The notes under the pieces were generated by a model, which was given only the letters and a program-made list of their open reading frames with translations, did not search any database and was not told where the DNA came from. The position numbers were made by a program, and so were the translations under genes. A stretch of 64,000 nucleotides of DNA from assembly GCA_965220305.1 (NCBI GenBank), contig OZ244817.1, forward strand, positions 3,348,001 through 3,412,000, in the 5' to 3' direction. Positions 59,956 to 64,000 of this stretch are shown piece after piece. Source of the DNA: G965220305 sp965220305 (lineage in GTDB: Bacteria > Chloroflexota > Dehalococcoidia > Lucifugimonadales > UBA3495). Positions within the stretch are counted from its first letter, which is position 1, and each line of letters begins with the position of its first letter.

Positions 59956-60843
59956 ATGATTGAAGCCTTCGTAAATACGCTGGAGTTCTTTCCCAGGGGC
60001 CTGGTCTACGTGGCCCTGGGGTTGATAATCCTGGTGTTGTCAAAATTCATCAATGACGTTGTCACCCACTACCGAATCGACGAGGAAGTGGTCCAAAAGG
60101 GCAATACAGCCATCGCCCTGGGGCTATCGGGCTACTTTCTGGGGGTCATTCTGGTGTTCGTAGGAGCAGCGTACCAGCCCTTTGGACTAATCGTTAGCGA
60201 CGGCTTGGGCTTCAACCGGGAGTTCGCCTTCGATGTCCTTCGGGTGTTCCTGTATTCCCTGGCGGGCATAGCGGCGTTGAACCTGGTCAGACTCCTGACC
60301 GAATACCTGGTGCTCTACAAGTTCAGCGTCAGAAGGGAGCTGGTGGAAGGCCAGAATGTGGCGATAGGAGCCGTGGAATTCGGCATATCCATCGCCATCG
60401 GACTGCTGATTGCCGGTTCCATATCCGGGTCCGGCGGAGGCCCCGACGTGTCCCTGGCCTTCTTTGGCATGGGGCTGGTGGTGCTGATTCTATTTACCCT
60501 GTTCTACGAACTCACGACACCCTTCAACATTCACGAAGAAATTGAAAAGAACAACCTGGCCGTGGGCATTACCCTGGGCGGGAACCTGATTGCCATCGGC
60601 CTGGTGATATTCAAAGCGGTGTTCGGAGATTTCCTGGGATGGTCGGAGGGAATCGCTCAACTTTTGACCTTTGCGGTCGCCGGGTTTGTTCTGCTCTACC
60701 TGCTCCGCCTAATCATCGACCTGGCGCTGCTGCCCAGCACCAAGGTTTCCGATGAGTTGGTAACGGGCCAGAACATCGGTGTCGCTTTCATCGAGAGCAC
60801 TATCGTAATCAGCGCCGCCCTGGTGCTGCTATTCGCCATCTAA
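59956..60843 (+). CDS. DUF350 multi-pass membrane protein
   Basis: A 295-residue protein with about eight hydrophobic helices arranged as a repeat of two similar halves. Each half has a GNTAIALGLSGYFLGVILVF / NNLAVGITLGGNLIAIGLVIF-type segment and an ELVEGQNVAIGAVEFGISIAIG / ELVTGQNIGVAFIESTIVIS-type segment. This is the DUF350/YjfL fold, here duplicated. In other bacteria YjfL sits with PspA-like YjfJ and a YjfC-type ATP-grasp ligase. It is convergent with the next gene, 22 bases apart. Confidence 0.9.
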   Translation: MIEAFVNTLEFFPRGLVYVALGLIILVLSKFINDVVTHYRIDEEVVQKGNTAIALGLSGYFLGVILVFVGAAYQPFGLIVSDGLGFNREFAFDVLRVFLYSLAGIAALNLVRLLTEYLVLYKFSVRRELVEGQNVAIGAVEFGISIAIGLLIAGSISGSGGGPDVSLAFFGMGLVVLILFTLFYELTTPFNIHEEIEKNNLAVGITLGGNLIAIGLVIFKAVFGDFLGWSEGIAQLLTFAVAGFVLLYLLRLIIDLALLPSTKVSDELVTGQNIGVAFIESTIVISAALVLLFAI

Positions 60844-60865
60844 GGGAACCGTCGCGCGTCCCAGG

Positions 60866-61927
60866 TCATCGAGGGAGGCCGGCATCCGGGTCTAAGGACG
60901 CCCGCACTGCTCGCTGCCATTCCCTTACCCGTTCCGCCTCCTGGCGTTCTTCCACTTCAGCGAGTCCGCTTTCGATTACCCGCACTATTGCCGATTCATC
61001 CACCTGGTCGTAGTTGACCACCGGCTCCAGAATTTGGTTGAAGAACTCCGGGTCGCAAACCCGCCGCTGCCAGGAGCAGGCGAACTCGTCCAGGGCGCCG
61101 TCGTAGAGGCGCAGCAGAAATACTACCCGGACCGGGTCCAGCCCCTCGGCCAGGAACACTTGCGCCCGCAGGTCCAACCCCCTTCCCGTGCCGAACTCCA
61201 CCGTGCCCGCCAGCTCATCGTAGACCACGTCTTTGAAGAGGTCGTACTGGTCGATGTAGGCCTCGGTCTCAGCCAGCAAGTCGCCAATCAGCCGTCGCCC
61301 TTCTGGGGTGATGGCAAAGTTGCCGGACTCGGGAGACGACTCAATGATTCCATCCCCCAGCAGCAGCCTCGCCACGGCCGCCAGCGGCTCTCCAATTTCC
61401 TGGACTGTGGCATCGGACAATGGCGAACCATGCTTGTCCAAGAAATACAGCACACTCAGGGACCGAAGCCAGTCCAGGAGTCCTTCCAGGCTCTCCCAGC
61501 AGCCCCGAGTGGCGGCGTGCTGCAGGGCCAGGTACTTCTGGACGATGTGCAACTCCAGGGTTGCGGTGGGAACGCCTCCGTCCGAAAGACTGGACGCATT
61601 CGTGAGCCGGTCATTTACCCGGTCCTCGGGCCCGACCTCCTGGCCTCCGGCGGTTGAAAGATGGAGGCTACAGTGTCCAAGCCGCCATTGATCAAACACG
61701 TCCAAGAAGACGGCGTAGATGTCCGGCAGGTCGGGGTTGGATCGCCGGTCGAGCATCTCTTCCACCCGTGCCTGGCCCTGGGGGTGGGGCGGGAACACCC
61801 ACTCCAAAAGTTTCCCCACCCTTAGCCTCAATCTGGCCTCTGGCAATCGGACCCGCAGGCAGTCCTCGGGCCGCATTCCGTCGAGGGAAAGCTGCAACCA
61901 AAAGTCGGTGTGGACCGAACCAATCAT
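60866..61927 (-). CDS. Hypothetical protein, mostly helical
   Basis: A 353-residue soluble protein that I do not recognise. The middle (LSVLYFLDKHGSPLSDATVQEIGEPLAAVARLLL, then EGRRLIGDLLAETEAYIDQYD) reads like a winged-helix followed by helices; the C-terminus is charged (EVEERQEAERVREWQRA). It starts 16 bases after the stop of the lipoprotein gene and so shares its transcript. It may be a cytosolic partner of the lipoprotein or SecA-like protein. Confidence 0.7.
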   Translation of the reverse strand: MIGSVHTDFWLQLSLDGMRPEDCLRVRLPEARLRLRVGKLLEWVFPPHPQGQARVEEMLDRRSNPDLPDIYAVFLDVFDQWRLGHCSLHLSTAGGQEVGPEDRVNDRLTNASSLSDGGVPTATLELHIVQKYLALQHAATRGCWESLEGLLDWLRSLSVLYFLDKHGSPLSDATVQEIGEPLAAVARLLLGDGIIESSPESGNFAITPEGRRLIGDLLAETEAYIDQYDLFKDVVYDELAGTVEFGTGRGLDLRAQVFLAEGLDPVRVVFLLRLYDGALDEFACSWQRRVCDPEFFNQILEPVVNYDQVDESAIVRVIESGLAEVEERQEAERVREWQRAVRASLDPDAGLPR

Positions 61928-61943
61928 ATCCGGCGTCTATCTC

Positions 61944-62768
61944 CTATTCGCTGGAGCCCGCCCGGCGACGCCATTGGTCGCCCAAGACCACATGGCTTCC
62001 CCCGCCGCCAAAGACCCCACCGGAACTGCTGGAACCCCTGGATACGGATCCACGGTCGCCGGCTCGTCTAATGGAGCTGCTGCTCTTGAACCCTCCACTG
62101 GACCTCTGGGCCTGCTGGTAGCTCTGGCGACCACTGCTGACGTTTCCCCGAGACTGTTGGTAGCGCGACCCGGCAAAGGACTGTTGCCTGGAGGCATACT
62201 GGGTGTTTCGGGATACCTGGCCGCTGTAACGGGAGGACTGGCGATAGGCCGTCCTGTTCCGGTGCATGTCCGCCCCCCGGTAACCAGGCGTGCGATAGAA
62301 GTAGGGCCCGCTTAAACTTGAGAGGAGCAGGTAAGTAAACAGGAAGTCGCCCGCTCCAAAGTGGCTGTTGTAGTAACCGTTGGCGTGGTGGCCCCGCATG
62401 TCGTACTCGCCGTTGGTATCCTTCACAATGGAGAACAACAGGTCATCCTGGGAGTCATCTATGGCGTTGTTGCCGTTCAGGTCTTCCCAACCTTCCATCA
62501 CCAACCGTTCGCCCTCGCGACTGGCCCGTATGAAGATAATCCCGTCGCCCTCGTAAATCTCGTTTACCCTTTCTTCAAACTCGGTGGCGCTTTTCGAGTC
62601 CTTGAAGGCTTGCTGGACATCGTCCATGTTAATTCGTCCCGCAGCCCCATCGGTGGTGGCCCAGTCTTCGTAGGAAGGGCCGCTGCTGCATGCCGCTATC
62701 AGCGGAGCGGCTGCGACCACTCCGCTCAGAGTTATCGCCCTAGCCAGTTTACGCCTTCTTATTGCCAT
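61944..62768 (-). CDS. Lipoprotein with EF-hand-like loop and low-complexity Ser/Arg/Gly tail
   Basis: A 274-residue exported protein. A basic start and hydrophobic core end in the lipobox LIAAC (Cys27). Residues about 96-109 read DLNGNNAIDDSQDD, an EF-hand/dockerin-like calcium loop. A short hydrophobic stretch (FLFTYLLLSSLSGPYFY) follows, and the last 100 residues are repeats of Ser, Arg, Gln and Gly ending in GGVFGGGGSHVV. The layout recalls YgiB/DUF1190 lipoproteins that accompany YjfL-type genes, although sequence similarity is not clear. Confidence 0.75.
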   Translation of the reverse strand: MAIRRRKLARAITLSGVVAAAPLIAACSSGPSYEDWATTDGAAGRINMDDVQQAFKDSKSATEFEERVNEIYEGDGIIFIRASREGERLVMEGWEDLNGNNAIDDSQDDLLFSIVKDTNGEYDMRGHHANGYYNSHFGAGDFLFTYLLLSSLSGPYFYRTPGYRGADMHRNRTAYRQSSRYSGQVSRNTQYASRQQSFAGSRYQQSRGNVSSGRQSYQQAQRSSGGFKSSSSIRRAGDRGSVSRGSSSSGGVFGGGGSHVVLGDQWRRRAGSSE

Positions 62769-62879
62769 CTTGCCTCCTGGATACCAGAGTAAGGACTTAC
62801 TTGCCGACCCTCGTTGCGTAGCCGCAGGGTCCGGCGCTGTCCCTCGACCATCTTCAACTACTGCACCGCCAATGACCCA

Positions 62880-64000
62880 TCACGATAGAATCGCTACCGC
62901 GTCGGGGACCAAACTGACCTGCCCCGTGTCTTCTGTGAATTCGGCATACTGCTCATCGACAGGAAAGGTCAAAAGGCGGGAGAGAAAGCGCCGGCCCGCT
63001 TCCAGACGGAAGGACTTCCACTTATCGAATGATTCTATGACGTAGTCACTCACCGCAGACTTGTGGCCGTAGTTGCCTGCGGCGGCAACCAAGATCAGCT
63101 CCTGAAGCTGGCCCAGGTGGTCTCGCCATAGCTCGTCACCTGTTTGCAGCCACAGAGTCTTGGCCAGGCGTTCAAACCCTTCTATTCCGGTCCGGCCACG
63201 GGTGTGGTTGAGTTGGCCGACCAGCCCATCCGCAAATCTCTCGGACAGTTGGTCCAGCCCGACGCCCAACAAGGGGGCACAGTCTACCCCGTAGTCCTCC
63301 CAGGCCTCTTCGCCCATTTGGTTGAAACGGATTGTATAGCGCTCAACTTCGTTCCCCGGGAAGTGCCGCCCCGCCAGCCACGCGCCCACATCACCGGCGA
63401 TGGCCTGGCAAAGCTCCATCATGGACCCGGCCCGCATCACCTTGGTTCGGAGCAGATAATAGAGTTCAGCTTGTGTATCCAACAAGTTCGAGTAGTCCTG
63501 GAACAAGTTGCGACCATGCTCCGCCTCCCGGTCAGCCTGCTGTTGGGCCGCCCGGCAACCATTCTCCCAGTGTTTACCCTGGAGGTAGGGCCTCCCGCCG
63601 GAGTCAACCCTGTCGGGACGGAAACCGTACAAAGACGTACCCAACTGGAAGGAAAGTACCAGGTCTTCCAACGACAAGAAGAACCTGGACCAACCGTAAC
63701 TACCCTGGCGCCCGCTGCGTCCCTGAAGCTGTAGGTCCACTCTGGGGGACCCGTTGATCTCCGCTCCGATGACGTACAGTCCCAGCCCAAACTCCAGGTT
63801 GCGTTCCTGGTCCGGCTCCGGTTGGGGTGGGGTCCCGGCCCGCCGGAGGGCCAACAGGTGTTGCCCGGCGGTGCAACCGAGCCTGGCAACCTCCATACCT
63901 GGCTGGGCGGATGCCTGGGAGCACAAATAGGCGGCCTCCTCCCCGGTGTAGCACCGCAAGGTTACCCAAGATGCCCCTTCTAGCAACAGCCGCTCGGCTC
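62880..64000 (-). CDS. SecA-like translocase ATPase, C-terminal part (cut by window edge)
   Basis: The frame is open to the window edge; the 5' part is missing. The visible 373 residues contain the second helicase domain of SecA: ARLGCTAGQHLLALRRAG, GLYVIGAEINGSPRVDLQLQ and the motif VI GRSGRQGSYGWSRFFLSLED. Later LWLQTGDELWRDHLGQLQEL and YGHKSAVSDYVIESFDKW match the SecA scaffold. It departs from housekeeping SecA (usual GTERHESRRID) and lacks the C-terminal zinc tail, so it looks like a divergent paralogue, perhaps for a dedicated export route. Confidence 0.82.
   Translation of the reverse strand, partial: AERLLLEGASWVTLRCYTGEEAAYLCSQASAQPGMEVARLGCTAGQHLLALRRAGTPPQPEPDQERNLEFGLGLYVIGAEINGSPRVDLQLQGRSGRQGSYGWSRFFLSLEDLVLSFQLGTSLYGFRPDRVDSGGRPYLQGKHWENGCRAAQQQADREAEHGRNLFQDYSNLLDTQAELYYLLRTKVMRAGSMMELCQAIAGDVGAWLAGRHFPGNEVERYTIRFNQMGEEAWEDYGVDCAPLLGVGLDQLSERFADGLVGQLNHTRGRTGIEGFERLAKTLWLQTGDELWRDHLGQLQELILVAAAGNYGHKSAVSDYVIESFDKWKSFRLEAGRRFLSRLLTFPVDEQYAEFTEDTGQVSLVPDAVAILS

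Noticed and set aside
1..64000. CRISPR arrays, prophage, insertion sequences, rRNA
   Set aside because: No regularly spaced direct repeats, phage structural genes, transposases or rRNA segments were found on reading the window.

Overview
The window reads as a GC-rich, gene-dense chromosomal segment of a free-living bacterium, most likely a Chloroflexota (Dehalococcoidia / SAR202-type) genome. This is an inference from gene content. There are five luciferase-like flavin monooxygenases and an NADPH:F420 reductase-like gene. The heat-shock operon is under a MerR-type HspR repressor. There is a vertebrate-Vms1/VLRF1-like peptidyl-tRNA hydrolase, an HflK/HflC pair, a PspA-PspAA pair and many orphan degradative enzymes. 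No phage, insertion sequence, CRISPR array, rRNA or replication origin was seen. One tRNA-Gly(TCC) is present.

Layout. 0-3.5 kb: the end of ilvD, a NAD(P)-malic enzyme, a CBS-domain protein, a one-helix membrane protein and an enoyl-CoA hydratase. 3.6-9.3 kb: a Uma2-type nuclease-fold protein, a collagen-like/pentapeptide lipoprotein, MutS2 and a VLRF1-like release factor. 9.4-12.4 kb: an alcohol dehydrogenase, a HigBA toxin-antitoxin pair and the first flavin monooxygenase. 12.4-19.3 kb: small redox-fold proteins that have lost their cysteines, a jelly-roll protein, the F420 reductase, a glyoxalase-fold protein, and a PIG-L deacetylase / Mut7-C / histone-deacetylase-like run. 19.3-23.2 kb: hspR-grpE-dnaK facing a small zinc-ribbon gene across a strikingly symmetric palindromic double promoter. 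23.3-28.2 kb: a sulfite-oxidase-fold enzyme, an NHL propeller, an M42-like peptidase and an Ldh-family dehydrogenase. 28.2-34.6 kb: three flavin monooxygenases, an alpha/beta hydrolase and a frameshifted Mrr endonuclease. 35-42.6 kb: serA, a ketopantoate-reductase-like enzyme, tRNA-Gly, sucCD and an HpaI-type aldolase. 42.7-50 kb: hflKC, then a monooxygenase-thiolase-DUF35 run and a MmgE/PrpD protein. 50-54.8 kb: an NHL propeller, a second jelly-roll paralogue, a polysaccharide deacetylase and an amidase with a GatC-like partner. 54.8-64 kb: nspC (polyamine synthesis) overlapping a DUF3326 gene, then an envelope-stress-like neighbourhood: PspAA, PspA, a small membrane protein, DUF4178, DUF350, an unknown protein, a serine-rich lipoprotein and a divergent SecA paralogue cut by the window edge.

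How it works together. Much of the window looks like oxidative and acyl-CoA catabolism of diverse organic compounds: flavin monooxygenases, dehydrogenases, thiolase, crotonase, aldolase, amidase and deacetylases, feeding succinyl-CoA synthetase and malic enzyme. The rest is protein and membrane quality control: DnaK/GrpE/HspR, VLRF1-like factor, HflKC and PspA/SecA-like genes. The two most unusual pieces are the palindromic HspR-type control region with its divergent zinc-ribbon gene (22.85-23.24 kb) and the PspA / DUF350 / DUF4178 / SecA-like neighbourhood next to polyamine genes (54.8-64 kb).
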